From: Chitinophaga niabensis
Lineage (GTDB): Bacteria > Bacteroidota > Bacteroidia > Chitinophagales > Chitinophagaceae
NCBI RefSeq assembly: GCF_039545795.1
Contig: NZ_CP154260.1
Coordinates: 2,051,001-2,115,000 of the forward strand
Length of the DNA: 64,000 nucleotides
Direction of reading: 5' to 3'
Both the position numbers and the translations under genes were made by a program. A model generated the notes under the pieces. That model ran no database searches, was not told where the DNA came from, and was given only the letters and a program-made list of their open reading frames with translations. This document shows, in pieces, positions 32,247-41,500 of the stretch (positions are counted from its first letter, which is position 1; the number at the start of each line of letters is the position of its first letter).

Positions 32247-34091
32247 TTACCTGCAATATTCACAGTATAAACCCCACAAAGCTTCTGCATCCAGCAATTG
32301 AAAACTGGCGCCTCCGTTGCCGATGGAATTAAAGAACTTACAGAAACGCGGCCGGTTGATGCTGATGGCATTCAGTACAACCGTTCTTAGATCGGGCACC
32401 TTGAAGATCTCCGGGGTGAACAGGTGTAGATTGATATAATAGAAGAGCATTTCCTCATTCACATCTATCTTTTTTACACGCTCCTGCAAAAGATCTATGG
32501 CATCGTTCCGCAGGGAATAATAGGCCAGGTATTTAGCCAGGGCCAATGTTTCTTCATCTGTCAGCTGCAGGTTTTCATAGTTATCCAGGATGTAACCGAC
32601 GGATGCATCCTTCGCTGCATAGTTAAACTTGCGGTATGTTTGCTCGCTGTAAACGATGTGATAATTGATCAGCATCCTTTTCACCAGGGGGGATGGAATG
32701 CCGAGTTTCTCCAGTTCATTGATCTCCTGCAGGAAATCGCCGGAGGCTATGTAGCCTGAATCATTCTTCCAGACATTAAATGTGAGCGAGCAGATGTTAT
32801 AGAGTACCCTTTTATCTGTCGGGTCCAGTTTTAACAGTTCTTCCAGTTTTTCTATGATACCTTGTTCGTTTGTAGGATTTAACTGGTAACGATAGGTTTC
32901 CCGGTTATTGAGCAGGAAGAGGTTCTCTTTTGTGCGGGGTATTTCCAGTTTATCCAGGTAATTGCCGGGCAGGCGTTTGTCCGCTGCACGATCAAACACT
33001 TCCCGTTGAACAGCAGAAGCTGTTTTGGTATCTTTCCCTTCCATCGCTTTTGTGAATCTGCTGATCAATGCCTCATCGGTCAGGCTTTCCAGATCATTGT
33101 TCCTGTTGATGTAAATAGTGATCACCGCTTTCCGGTGTTCTTTTAATATGGGTTCCAGCTGTGCCTGTAATGTTTTATCCAGCAGGCGGTTTTTGATCTC
33201 CGGCTGGGATAAGGGTGTTAAGTTTTCAAAAGCAGTGCCTTTGATATCCCGTAAAAACTCTACCCAGTTTTCAGCAGTAGTGATAGTGCCGGGGATCTTT
33301 GACACCTGGTATTGCTCCAATGCTTTTATGATGGAAGCGGCGCGATTTTCCTGCAACTTATAATTAAGTTCCGTGCTGCCTTCGACGGAAGCATAGGCCC
33401 TGATATCCATTTGGGTGATGTGGTTGCCTGCGAGTTGCAGGGAATCATACAAAGGCTTTAGATCTGCGGCGTTGTAAACACTTTTGTTCTTGGGGAAAGG
33501 AATGGTGAATTGCAGCTTACGTGCATAAACAGAACCGGATATTTTCCTGTTCATTAAAGAATCCGCATATAAGCCCATAGGCAAAAGTTCCCATAAGCTC
33601 CGTTCAATATTCACAAAGTTCGTATAATGGCAGATCACACCATTTTTAATAACAACCAGGTTGCCCTCCAGTTCTTCCTTCTGCAGATGGGCAGGCAATT
33701 TGCCGAGCTCAATGGCTATCTGCCCTCCGTTGAATTTTTTGATCTTGCTCCTTAACTGGGAGAGGTAAAGCGGTGTGAGGAATTCCCCTTTGGGCAGGGC
33801 ACGTGCAGGTAGTGGTTTATCACAGTTATACTGGCTTTTGCGTACAAGATCTGCTGTCAAAGCGTCTCCTGGTGCTGTAAATAACTTGTTGAACCAATCG
33901 ATATTATTAGTAAGGAAAACGATAGTGCCATCCGGATTTACCTTGATACCAAACTGCACTTCCTTGGGTTTGCTTTTGAATAATTGCTCGCATGCTGCAC
34001 AGGCAGGCGTATTACGGCCATCTTTAAAACTCTGGGCTATGCTGTGTAAAGAGAAGGTCAAAGCAAACAGCAGGAATAACAAGCGCTTCAT
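32247..34091 (-). CDS. Large secreted protein with internal OmpA-like segment
   Basis: 614 residues. A Sec signal (MKRLLFLLFALTFSLHSIAQ) precedes a CxxC-containing start (NTPACAACEQLF). An OmpA-like stretch lies at about 225-262 (ITQMDIRAYASVEGSTELNY, then KLQENRAASIIKALEQY), followed by a helical C-terminal half with TPR-like periodicity. A second CxxC is at the extreme C-terminus (LYCEYCR). OmpA-like domains normally sit at the C-terminus and bind peptidoglycan; here the motif is in the middle and only partly kept, so binding is uncertain. No function can be named. Divergent from yhcH. Confidence 0.8.
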   Translation of the reverse strand: MKRLLFLLFALTFSLHSIAQSFKDGRNTPACAACEQLFKSKPKEVQFGIKVNPDGTIVFLTNNIDWFNKLFTAPGDALTADLVRKSQYNCDKPLPARALPKGEFLTPLYLSQLRSKIKKFNGGQIAIELGKLPAHLQKEELEGNLVVIKNGVICHYTNFVNIERSLWELLPMGLYADSLMNRKISGSVYARKLQFTIPFPKNKSVYNAADLKPLYDSLQLAGNHITQMDIRAYASVEGSTELNYKLQENRAASIIKALEQYQVSKIPGTITTAENWVEFLRDIKGTAFENLTPLSQPEIKNRLLDKTLQAQLEPILKEHRKAVITIYINRNNDLESLTDEALISRFTKAMEGKDTKTASAVQREVFDRAADKRLPGNYLDKLEIPRTKENLFLLNNRETYRYQLNPTNEQGIIEKLEELLKLDPTDKRVLYNICSLTFNVWKNDSGYIASGDFLQEINELEKLGIPSPLVKRMLINYHIVYSEQTYRKFNYAAKDASVGYILDNYENLQLTDEETLALAKYLAYYSLRNDAIDLLQERVKKIDVNEEMLFYYINLHLFTPEIFKVPDLRTVVLNAISINRPRFCKFFNSIGNGGASFQLLDAEALWGLYCEYCR

Positions 34092-34170
34092 CGGTCAGGG
34101 GATTTATAAGAAGCAAAAGAACGAAAAAATTATATTTTCTCCCTATCTTTCTGCCTCGAATTGATACATC

Positions 34171-34626
34171 ATGATACTAGATACGTTAGAAAACGCTCAT
34201 CGCTACTATGGTTTGGGTGAGAAGTTCATCAAAGCCTTTGAATACCTGGCCCAGACAGATTTTACCACGTTAGCAAAAGGGAAATACGAAATTGACGGGA
34301 AGAACATCTTCGCGATTGTCAACGAATATGAAACCATAGACCCTTCCGGGGAGAAAATGGAATCCCACAGGAAATACATTGATGTGCAGTACATTGTAAG
34401 CGGAGCGGAACTGATAGGGCACGACTTTATGCAGGAGAAACAGCCTTCCAAAGCTTATAGTGAAGAGGATGATTATATGCTGTTTGCGGAAAAACCTTCT
34501 TTCTTTTCCCTGCTGGCACAGGATCATTTTGCTATCTTTTTCCCTACAGACCTGCACATGCCTAACCTGCGTGTAGACGTTCCCGGACCTGTGAAGAAAG
34601 TAGTGATCAAGATCAGCGTGAACTAA
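34171..34626 (+). CDS. yhcH: YhcH/YjgK/YiaL-family protein
   Basis: 151 residues covering the whole DUF386/YhcH cupin-like domain. Features are the ESHRKYIDVQYIVSGAELIG block with its metal-ligand His and Asp/Gln, EEDDYMLFAEKPSFFSLLAQ, and AIFFPTDLHMPNLRV with the second His. In Proteobacteria the family sits in sialic acid and gulonate operons and is thought to act as a sugar anomerase or sugar-acid handling enzyme. Here it is about 11 kb from the sialidase-like locus and overlaps the SufR-like gene tail-to-tail by 4 bases. Confidence 0.92.
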   Translation: MILDTLENAHRYYGLGEKFIKAFEYLAQTDFTTLAKGKYEIDGKNIFAIVNEYETIDPSGEKMESHRKYIDVQYIVSGAELIGHDFMQEKQPSKAYSEEDDYMLFAEKPSFFSLLAQDHFAIFFPTDLHMPNLRVDVPGPVKKVVIKISVN

Positions 34627-35252
34627 GATCCTGTGATCTTATAGGCACATCTGCGCGCACCGGCCAGGATGTGATCTATCCTTTTAATGCTCACGCCTTT
34701 GCCCAGTACTATTTTAAAAGTGTTTAACTCAGACTGGCAGAATCCCTGGCATACGGTGGCTGCTGCACAGATAGGGCAGTGGTTCTCTATGAGCAGGTAG
34801 CCATCGTCCTCCTTTTTATACTCGGCCATATAACCTTCCCGGTTGCGGACCTCTGCGAGCTGACGTACCTTACTTTCCAGGTCTGTTAATCCTTTCAGGT
34901 CTGCTTTGTATTTAAGGATGCCGTTCTTCTCATTGGCATCTATTACTGTTTGAATAGCTGCCTGGCCCAAAGTATCCCGCATGGTGTTCAGGATCTTCAC
35001 CGTCAGTTCCGCATGGGTATCAGGGAACTTGGCATGCCCTGCACTCGTCAAACCCCATATCTGCTGCGGGCGGCCCCTTCCTTTAGATTCCGTGGTAGCC
35101 AATACCAGTCCTTCGTTGGCGAGTTTCAATAACTGGAAACGCGCGCCCTCTACCGTAATGCCCAGTTCTATAGCAATAGCGGTCAGCGGCTGCGGTCCCC
35201 TGGTTTTCAACAACCATATAGCCCGTTCATTTTCTGCCAGATTATTATTCAT
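34623..35252 (-). CDS. SufR-like Fe-S cluster transcriptional regulator
   Basis: 209 residues from the ATG at 35252; a TTG nine bases earlier is less likely. An N-terminal winged helix (about 10-75: WLLKTRGPQPLTAIAIELGI, then TVEGARFQLLKLANEGLV and GRGRPQQIWGLT) is followed by an effector domain. Its Cys set is NHCPICAAATVCQGFCQSEL, with a last Cys in GARRCAYKI, matching the DeoR/ArsR-like SufR group that binds an Fe-S cluster. The family senses cluster or redox status. It is divergent from superoxide dismutase across 72 bases containing two palindromes, which fits control of sodA and of itself. Confidence 0.88.
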   Translation of the reverse strand: MNNNLAENERAIWLLKTRGPQPLTAIAIELGITVEGARFQLLKLANEGLVLATTESKGRGRPQQIWGLTSAGHAKFPDTHAELTVKILNTMRDTLGQAAIQTVIDANEKNGILKYKADLKGLTDLESKVRQLAEVRNREGYMAEYKKEDDGYLLIENHCPICAAATVCQGFCQSELNTFKIVLGKGVSIKRIDHILAGARRCAYKITGS

Positions 35253-35281
35253 AATAAACAAAGCAATTATTTGGTTTATTA
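35252..35281. promoter_or_regulatory. 30-base palindrome TAATAAAC-N14-GTTTATTA (site 1)
   Basis: TAATAAAC (35252-35259) and GTTTATTA (35274-35281) are perfect inverted arms. The inner side also carries TTTGG on the right against an AAA on the left. It abuts the start codon of the SufR-like gene and covers the -33 TTTG of the sod promoter. A site with the same arms and spacing occurs at 58473-58502. Confidence 0.7.
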
Positions 35282-35300
35282 GACAAAGGTACTACCTTTG
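35270..35300 (+). promoter_or_regulatory. Bacteroidota-type promoter of superoxide dismutase
   Basis: TTTG (35270-35273), 19 bases, then TACCTTTG (35293-35300): an exact match to the TTTG / TAnnTTTG housekeeping promoter. Transcription would begin near 35307, about 18 bases before the sod ATG. Confidence 0.8.
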
Positions 35301-35302
35301 TC
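35282..35302. promoter_or_regulatory. 21-base palindrome overlapping the sod -7 box
   Basis: GACAAAGGTA (35282-35291), a central C, then TACCTTTGTC (35293-35302): a perfect 10-bp inverted repeat. The right arm is the sod -7 element and the left arm is the same element read on the other strand. A protein bound here would block sod and could also affect the divergent regulator. Confidence 0.75.
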
Positions 35303-35324
35303 AGAGAATTTAAAACATATAGAT

Positions 35325-35936
35325 ATGACACATCAATTACCGGTGTTGCCCTACCCATACAATGCCCTGGAGCCATACATCGATGCAAAAACAATGGAGG
35401 TTCACCACTCCAAACATCACCAGGCATATGTAGATAATCTCAATAAAGCGCTGTCGGGCACAGCATTTGAAAACACGCCCCTGAAGGAGATCCTTTCTTC
35501 CATTTCTACCCAGCACCTGGCAGTACGGAACAATGGCGGCGGCCATTATAACCATAGCTTCTTCTGGAACCTGCTGCAACCGGGTGGTGCAAAAGAACCG
35601 GGCGCCGCACTGGCAAAAGCGATCGATGAATCATTCGGTTCCCTGGAAGCATTTAAGAAACAATTTGCAGATGCTGCTACCGGCAGGTTTGGCTCCGGCT
35701 GGGCATGGCTGGTGCTGACAGATAATAAGAAACTGGAGATCACTTCAACCGCCAACCAGGATAATCCGCTCATGGATATCGCAGCAATAAAAGGTACGCC
35801 CATACTGGCACTGGATGTATGGGAACATGCTTATTACCTGCACTATCAGAACAGGCGCGCTGATTATATCGCCGCTTTCTGGAATGTGGTGAATTGGGAT
35901 ATCGCAGATAAAAACTTTCAGCAAAAGGGCTTTTAA
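35325..35936 (+). CDS. sodA: Fe/Mn superoxide dismutase
   Basis: 203 residues from the ATG at 35325 ([20 protein letters not shown]). The helical domain contains [17 protein letters not shown] and [10 protein letters not shown], which supply the first two metal His. The alpha/beta domain has [10 protein letters not shown] and [13 protein letters not shown], which supply the Asp and last His. It converts superoxide to peroxide and oxygen in the cytoplasm (no signal peptide). Metal choice (Fe, Mn or either) cannot be settled from sequence by eye. Its promoter lies inside the palindromes shared with the SufR-like gene; its stop codon lies in the loop of its own terminator. Confidence 0.97.
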   Translation: MTHQLPVLPYPYNALEPYIDAKTMEVHHSKHHQAYVDNLNKALSGTAFENTPLKEILSSISTQHLAVRNNGGGHYNHSFFWNLLQPGGAKEPGAALAKAIDESFGSLEAFKKQFADAATGRFGSGWAWLVLTDNKKLEITSTANQDNPLMDIAAIKGTPILALDVWEHAYYLHYQNRRADYIAAFWNVVNWDIADKNFQQKGF

Positions 35937-35949
35937 TAAGCCCTTTTTT
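35923..35949 (+). terminator. Terminator overlapping the sod stop codon
   Basis: AAAAGGGCTT (35923-35932) pairs with AAGCCCTTTT (35938-35947), then more T. The TAA stop (35934-35936) is in the loop. Confidence 0.85.
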
Positions 35950-35962
35950 ATATGTTTAACCC

Positions 35963-36616
35963 ATGAAATTCCCTTGCTTATTCCTTGTTGTACTCTTTGC
36001 CTGTAATGCACCAACAACACCTAAAACAGTAATAACACCTGAAACGCCCGGAACAACGGACAGTATTAAACTGGGCAATTTCACCTTTCTCGATTTTGAC
36101 CAGAACGGAGATGAGTACCTGTTTGTGGTTTGCAAGGCCGGAGATACACTGGGTATGATCTATAATACGGATGAGGCTATCACCTATCAGATGGGAGACA
36201 GGATAGGGCTGGTTTGGAAAGATTCCACCTATAGTCCTGCCGGCGATCCATCTTCTTCTGTAAAGGCGCAGTATGTACAGCAGCATACGCTGGTAAAAAA
36301 AGGCGCGTTGAGCAGTTTCCTGAAAAGCCATCCCATTACTTTTACCTTTGCCTTTCCGGACGCACTAACCGAGTATGCACATGACATCATTTTCAAAAGG
36401 GCTTGTTATTACATGGCCAATACTACCAGCCAACCGCTCAGAAGTATTGTGGACAAACACACGGACAGTGTTGCTATACTGGTGGAAGAAATGAAGGAAG
36501 GTTATTTGCTGCGGTTTAAACATCTCACGGATTCCCTGCCGCAGTTATACCTGAATTTTGAGCAGCCCTACCAGTTGTATGAATATGACGGGGTTTCCAT
36601 CAGGCCTGCCAGCTGA
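35963..36616 (+). CDS. Lipoprotein of unknown function
   Basis: 217 residues. The signal MKFPCLFLVVLFACNAPTTP has its lipobox Cys at 14, followed by a Thr/Pro-rich linker (to about 32). The rest is a globular domain beginning FTFLDFDQNGDEYLFVVCKA, with a Cys at about 65 and another at about 149. I recognise no family. It follows sod by 26 bases but beyond sod's terminator, and precedes the second sigma factor gene by 20 bases. Confidence 0.75.
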   Translation: MKFPCLFLVVLFACNAPTTPKTVITPETPGTTDSIKLGNFTFLDFDQNGDEYLFVVCKAGDTLGMIYNTDEAITYQMGDRIGLVWKDSTYSPAGDPSSSVKAQYVQQHTLVKKGALSSFLKSHPITFTFAFPDALTEYAHDIIFKRACYYMANTTSQPLRSIVDKHTDSVAILVEEMKEGYLLRFKHLTDSLPQLYLNFEQPYQLYEYDGVSIRPAS

Positions 36617-36636
36617 TTTTTTTGTAAATTTACCCC

Positions 36637-37236
36637 TTGGGATCAACAAATAATGAACGAGAATTGATGCAAGGCGTAGCAAGAGGTGATCAGGAGTCCT
36701 TCCGGCTGATCTTTCAGCAGCACTATAAGGCATTGTGTTATTTTGCCAGTTCCATTATACTGGACGGGCAGGAGGCAGAAGACCTTGTGCAGGAAACATT
36801 TTCCAAACTTTGGAACAAACGGGCCGATTTCACTTCCGCTACAAGCATTAAAGCTTTTCTTTATATCGCTACTAAAAACGCCTGTCTCAACTTCCTCAAA
36901 CAAAAAGAACGGCAATCTTCCAGGGAAAAAGAGTTCACTTACCTGCTCCGGGAGCCCCTGTCAGACGATTTTGATCCTGTTCTGGCAGAAACAGAGATCA
37001 TACAGGAGTTGTATTCTGAGATGGAGAACCTGCCCAAACAATGCCAGCGTGTTTTTAAAATGAGTTACCTGCAGGGCATGAAGAATGAGGAGATCGCCAG
37101 CACTCTGGGCATTTCCTATAATACCGTACGCACCCAGAAATTACGGGCCCTGAAGCTGATCCGGGCCTCCCTGCTTAAAAAGAACCTGCTCACGGCATTT
37201 TACGCTTATATCACCTTCATAAAGCTGCACGCTTAA
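36637..37236 (+). CDS. ECF sigma factor (SusC/SusD-associated type)
   Basis: 199 residues from a TTG at 36637; the first in-frame ATG (36667) would begin inside the first helix (ERELMQGVARGDQESF), so TTG is preferred. Sigma region 2 (about 14-85) reads FRLIFQQHYKALCYFASSII, then EAEDLVQETFSKLWNKRADF. Region 4 (about 125-180) reads LPKQCQRVFKMSYLQGMKNE, then EIASTLGISYNTVRTQKLRA. It heads a sigma/FecR/SusC/SusD set and should be released by the FecR-like protein when the SusC below binds substrate. Confidence 0.94.
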   Translation: MGSTNNERELMQGVARGDQESFRLIFQQHYKALCYFASSIILDGQEAEDLVQETFSKLWNKRADFTSATSIKAFLYIATKNACLNFLKQKERQSSREKEFTYLLREPLSDDFDPVLAETEIIQELYSEMENLPKQCQRVFKMSYLQGMKNEEIASTLGISYNTVRTQKLRALKLIRASLLKKNLLTAFYAYITFIKLHA

Positions 37237-37299
37237 AAAAACTTTCCCGTTCCTTTCATCGAAAATCAGATCCCGTTGTTTCTATAGTAAAATATCAAC

Positions 37300-38451
37300 T
37301 TGGAAACAGACGAAAAAGGGGCTTTGCTGCAAAGGGCCAGTTACCTGATACTACGGCATCTGCGGGATGAAATAACCGCAGCCGAGCAGGAAGAACTGCA
37401 GGCCTGGATAGCTGCATCTGCAGAAAACCAACGTTTCTTCGACCAGTTTAAGGATGAACAGCAGTTGCTGCAAAAGCTACAGCAATTGGGCAGTTTTGAT
37501 ACAGATGCTGCCTGGGATGCCTTTACCTCCCGTCATTTTCCACCCGCCAAAGTAAGAACCATCCGCTGGAAATGGGCCGCTGCAGCTGCCGTGGTACTAC
37601 TGGCAGGTGTTTACTTCTGGAACCAGCAAAAGCCGGCAACAAAAGAAACCGTTGTATCTGAACTGGTGAATGATGTAAAGCCCGGCACCCATAAAGCTAT
37701 CCTCACACTGGGAGATGGATCCACCGTAACGCTGGATAGTGCAGGGAATAAAGTGATCGGGCAGGGGATCAGGCAAGCCGGTGGCCAATTGGAATATGGG
37801 GAACAGGCTGCAATTAGTTTCAATACCCTCCGCACACCTAAAGGCGGACAATTCCAGATCACACTGGCAGACGGAACCAAAATATGGTTGAATGCGGCTT
37901 CTTCTTTACGTTATCCCACTGCATTTGTGGGAGGAACGCGTAAAGTGGAAGTAACCGGGGAGGCTTATTTTGAAGTGGCTAAGCATGCAACGAGGCCTTT
38001 TATTGTGCAGATCAATGCGCAAACAGCTATAGAAGTACTGGGCACCAGCTTTAACATCAATGCCTATACCAATGAGGCCAGTATTAAAACCACTTTAATT
38101 GAGGGAGCCGTAAGATTAACGGTGAATGAACAGTCCCGCACACTTTCTCCCGGCCAGCAGGCACAGGTGAACAGCCAGGGAGACATACAATTGATAGAGA
38201 AAGCAGACCTGGATGAGGCGCTGGCCTGGAAACATGAGCTCTTCTATTTCAGGAATGCAGACCTCCAGGCAGTGATGCGGCAGCTGGAAAGATGGTATGA
38301 TGTAGAAATAAGCTATAGCGGAAAGATTCCTGCGCGCAGGTTCCAGGGAGAGATCCAACGGAACTTAAATTTATCAGATGTACTGGAAGGCCTGAAGAAT
38401 ACGGAGATCAACTTCAGTATCGAAGGCCGGAAGATCATAGTAAAACCATAA
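37300..38451 (+). CDS. FecR-family anti-sigma factor, TTG start
   Basis: 383 residues. An in-frame TAA at 37288 and no ATG for more than 100 codons leave the TTG at 37300 as the start. The cytosolic helical part (about 1-85) is followed by a membrane helix (about 90-106, WAAAAAVVLLAGVYFW). The periplasmic FecR domain is at about 178-275 (TPKGGQFQITLADGTKIWLN, GEAYFEVAKHATRPFIVQIN) and the DUF4974-like end at about 312-383 (FYFRNADLQAVMRQLERWYD). Same plan as the protein at 15391. It binds the sigma factor encoded 63 bases upstream and the STN domain of the next SusC. Confidence 0.94.
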   Translation: METDEKGALLQRASYLILRHLRDEITAAEQEELQAWIAASAENQRFFDQFKDEQQLLQKLQQLGSFDTDAAWDAFTSRHFPPAKVRTIRWKWAAAAAVVLLAGVYFWNQQKPATKETVVSELVNDVKPGTHKAILTLGDGSTVTLDSAGNKVIGQGIRQAGGQLEYGEQAAISFNTLRTPKGGQFQITLADGTKIWLNAASSLRYPTAFVGGTRKVEVTGEAYFEVAKHATRPFIVQINAQTAIEVLGTSFNINAYTNEASIKTTLIEGAVRLTVNEQSRTLSPGQQAQVNSQGDIQLIEKADLDEALAWKHELFYFRNADLQAVMRQLERWYDVEISYSGKIPARRFQGEIQRNLNLSDVLEGLKNTEINFSIEGRKIIVKP

Positions 38452-38567
38452 ACATTAAAAAAAAGGAAACCGGAGGCGCTTGGACCCGCCCCCGGCTATG
38501 CCTGGATGAGGAGTATACCAACCTTTCTTGACAAATATTGATCACACCTTCCAAACAATGCAAATCT

Positions 38568-41500
38568 ATGCAATTGAATCATCATGTTAAAGCCCGATCT
38601 ATACCGGGGCTTTCATCAACCAAATGGCCGTTCAGGAGGTTAATTACTGAACGAAGTAAAACTGTTCTAATCATGCGATTGACTTTACTGCTCATAACAG
38701 TCGCCTGCCTTAAGGTTACCGCGGGAACTTACGCACAGTCTGTTTCCGTATCCCTTAAAAAAGCGCCACTGGAAGAAGTTTTCTCTACTGTAAAACAGCA
38801 GACGGGTTTCCTGTTCTTTTACGACAGGGACATGCTGAACGGCACCAAACCGGTGACCATACAGGCGAATAATCTTGCCCTGCAGGAATTCCTGGCTGCG
38901 GTGTTTAAAGACCAGCCACTGGATTACGCCATCAAGAACAAAACGATCTTCATCAAAAGAAAGCCAACTCCTTCCGCCAATACTGTAGTTGTAGTTCCTG
39001 TGCCTGTGAGTGGCATTGTAAAAAGTGCCGATGGGGAAGCCCTCATTGGTGTAAGTATCAGAGTGAAAGGAACTTCCACCGGTACGGTAACGAATACCGA
39101 AGGTAAGTTCTCATTGAATGCTGAAGCCGGGCAGATCCTCGTGATCTCCTATGTAGGATTTGAAACGCAGGAAGTCGCTGCTTCTCAATCCCTCAATATC
39201 ATATTGAAACCTTCTTCCAGCTCTCTGGATGAAACAGTGGTAATAGGTTATGGAACTGCCATCCGCCGTACGAATACAGGTAGTGTATCCAGTGTGAAAG
39301 CAAAGGATCTGGCTAATCAGCCGGTGCTGGATCCACTGGCTGCATTGCAGGGTAGGATACCGGGTTTGTCTGTAATGTCCTCCAACGGTTTACCGGGTTC
39401 CAGTTTCAAAGTAATGCTGCGTGGGCAGAATTCGATCTCTGGCGGTAATGAACCTTTATATATCATCGATGGAGTGCCTTTCTATTCTGAATCCCTGAAC
39501 CAGTTCACTTCTGCTAACGGTAATCAAAGCCCGCTGGCAGCGTTGAATATTGCGGATATTGAAAGGATAGATGTGTTGAAAGATGCGGATGCTACTGCTA
39601 TTTACGGTTCACGTGGTGCAAACGGGGTGATCCTGATCACCACTAAGAAAGGTAAAGCAGGTAAAACACAGTTTAACTTCAATGCGTTCACCGGTGGAAG
39701 TAAAGTGACGAACAGGGTAGAGATGCTGAATACTGAACAGTTCTTACAAATGCGCAAAGAAGCATTCGTAAACGATAATAAGGTACCAGATGAATTTACA
39801 GCGCCGGATCTCATCACCTGGAACCAGACACAGTATACAGACTGGCAAAAACGCCTGGGCGGAAATACTGCTGAGCAATTGCAGGTGCAAGGCTCTGTTT
39901 CCGGAGGAAACGAAAACACCCGTTACCTGTTGAGTGGTACCTACCGTAAAGATGGAACTGTATTGCCGAATGACAATGCTTTCAAACGTGGATCTGTACA
40001 TATGAATATTGATCACAGCAGTGAGAATAAAAAATTCAATATCACAGCTTCTGTGAATTATTCCAGCACAAAGGATAATTCCCTGGCCAGCGATCTTACT
40101 ACTTTCTTTGACATGCCACCTAATTATCCCGGTTTCAATGCTGATGGTAGTTATTATTGGTTTGGCACAGAACAGAACCCTGAGGCTTATTTATTAAGAA
40201 GATCGGATATTCGCAGCACCAACCTCATTGCTAACAGTGTGATCAGGTATAATATTATAAAAGGATTGGAAGTAAGCCTGAACCTGGGATATAATAAAGG
40301 TGATCAGGACCAGAAACAGATCTTTCCAACAAAGGTGTTTAATCCGGCGCTCTCTACAGGCAGTTTTTCCTATTTCGGGAATGGTAGTAGTGAAGGTTAT
40401 ATCATAGAGCCGCAACTCAATTATACAACACAGATAGACAAAGGTAAACTGCAATTGCTGGCAGGAGGCACATTCCAGGAGAAACTCACCCAGGGGCAAA
40501 GTATCCTGGCAGAGAATTATTCCAGCGATGCTTTACTGGAAGACATTAAATCGGCTGGCAAACTAACCTCCAGGCCTTCTCGTTACCAGTTCTACCGCTA
40601 CAATTCTGTATTCGGAAGAGCTACTTATAACTGGGATGAACGTTATGTACTGAATGCAACATTCCGCCGCGATGGTTCTACCCGTTTCGGGCCAGGTAAA
40701 CGATTTGGTAATTTTGGTTCCATCGGCGCTGCATGGATCTTCAGCAATGAATCCTTTATCCCTGAAGGTGCTGTGCTGAGCTATGGTAAATTGCGCAGCA
40801 GTTACGGTACCACCGGTAATGACCTGATAGGTGAATATAAATACCTCGATAGCTGGACTTCCACTGCTTATCCTTATGATAATTTAGCCGGCCTTGGACC
40901 TTCACGACTTGCTAATCCTGACTACCGCTGGGAAGAGAACAGGAAAATGGAAGTTGGGCTGGAGTTGGGTTTTATCAAAGACCGCATCCTGCTGACATCT
41001 AACTATTATCGCAATATTTCCACTAATCAACTGGTGAATTATCAACTGTCGCCGCAGGTAGGATTTGAATATATAGTAGCCAACTTTCCCGCCAAGGTGT
41101 TGAATGCAGGCTGGGAATTTGAATTGAATACCGTGAACGTGGATAAGCGATCTTTCTCCTGGAAATCTTCTTTCAACCTCACATTTAATAAGAATGAGCT
41201 GATTGCTTATCCTGATTTCGAATCTTCTGCCTATACATATGATTTCGCGATCGGTAAATCACTGACTATCGTTCACGGGTATCAGTTTACAGGAGTGGAT
41301 CCTCAAACCGGGAAAGCTACTTTCCTGGATGTAGATAAGAACGGCACCATTGCAGAAAATGATGATTATGTAGTGATGGGTAAAACCATGCCTGATTTTT
41401 ATGGTGGTCTGCAGAATACTATCATATATAAGGACTTTGAACTGGATTTTCTCTTCCAGTTTGTGAAACAGGAGGGGCACCTGCTTAACTATAGCAGATT

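Noticed and set aside
32026..32301. Plus-strand frame of about 90 codons between the 95-residue and 614-residue genes
   Set aside because: It overlaps the ends of two better-supported minus-strand genes and has no domain or start signal.
34171..35936. yhcH and the SufR-like gene as one regulatory unit with sod
   Set aside because: yhcH is convergent with the regulator and merely overlaps its stop by 4 bases; nothing ties it to oxidative stress.
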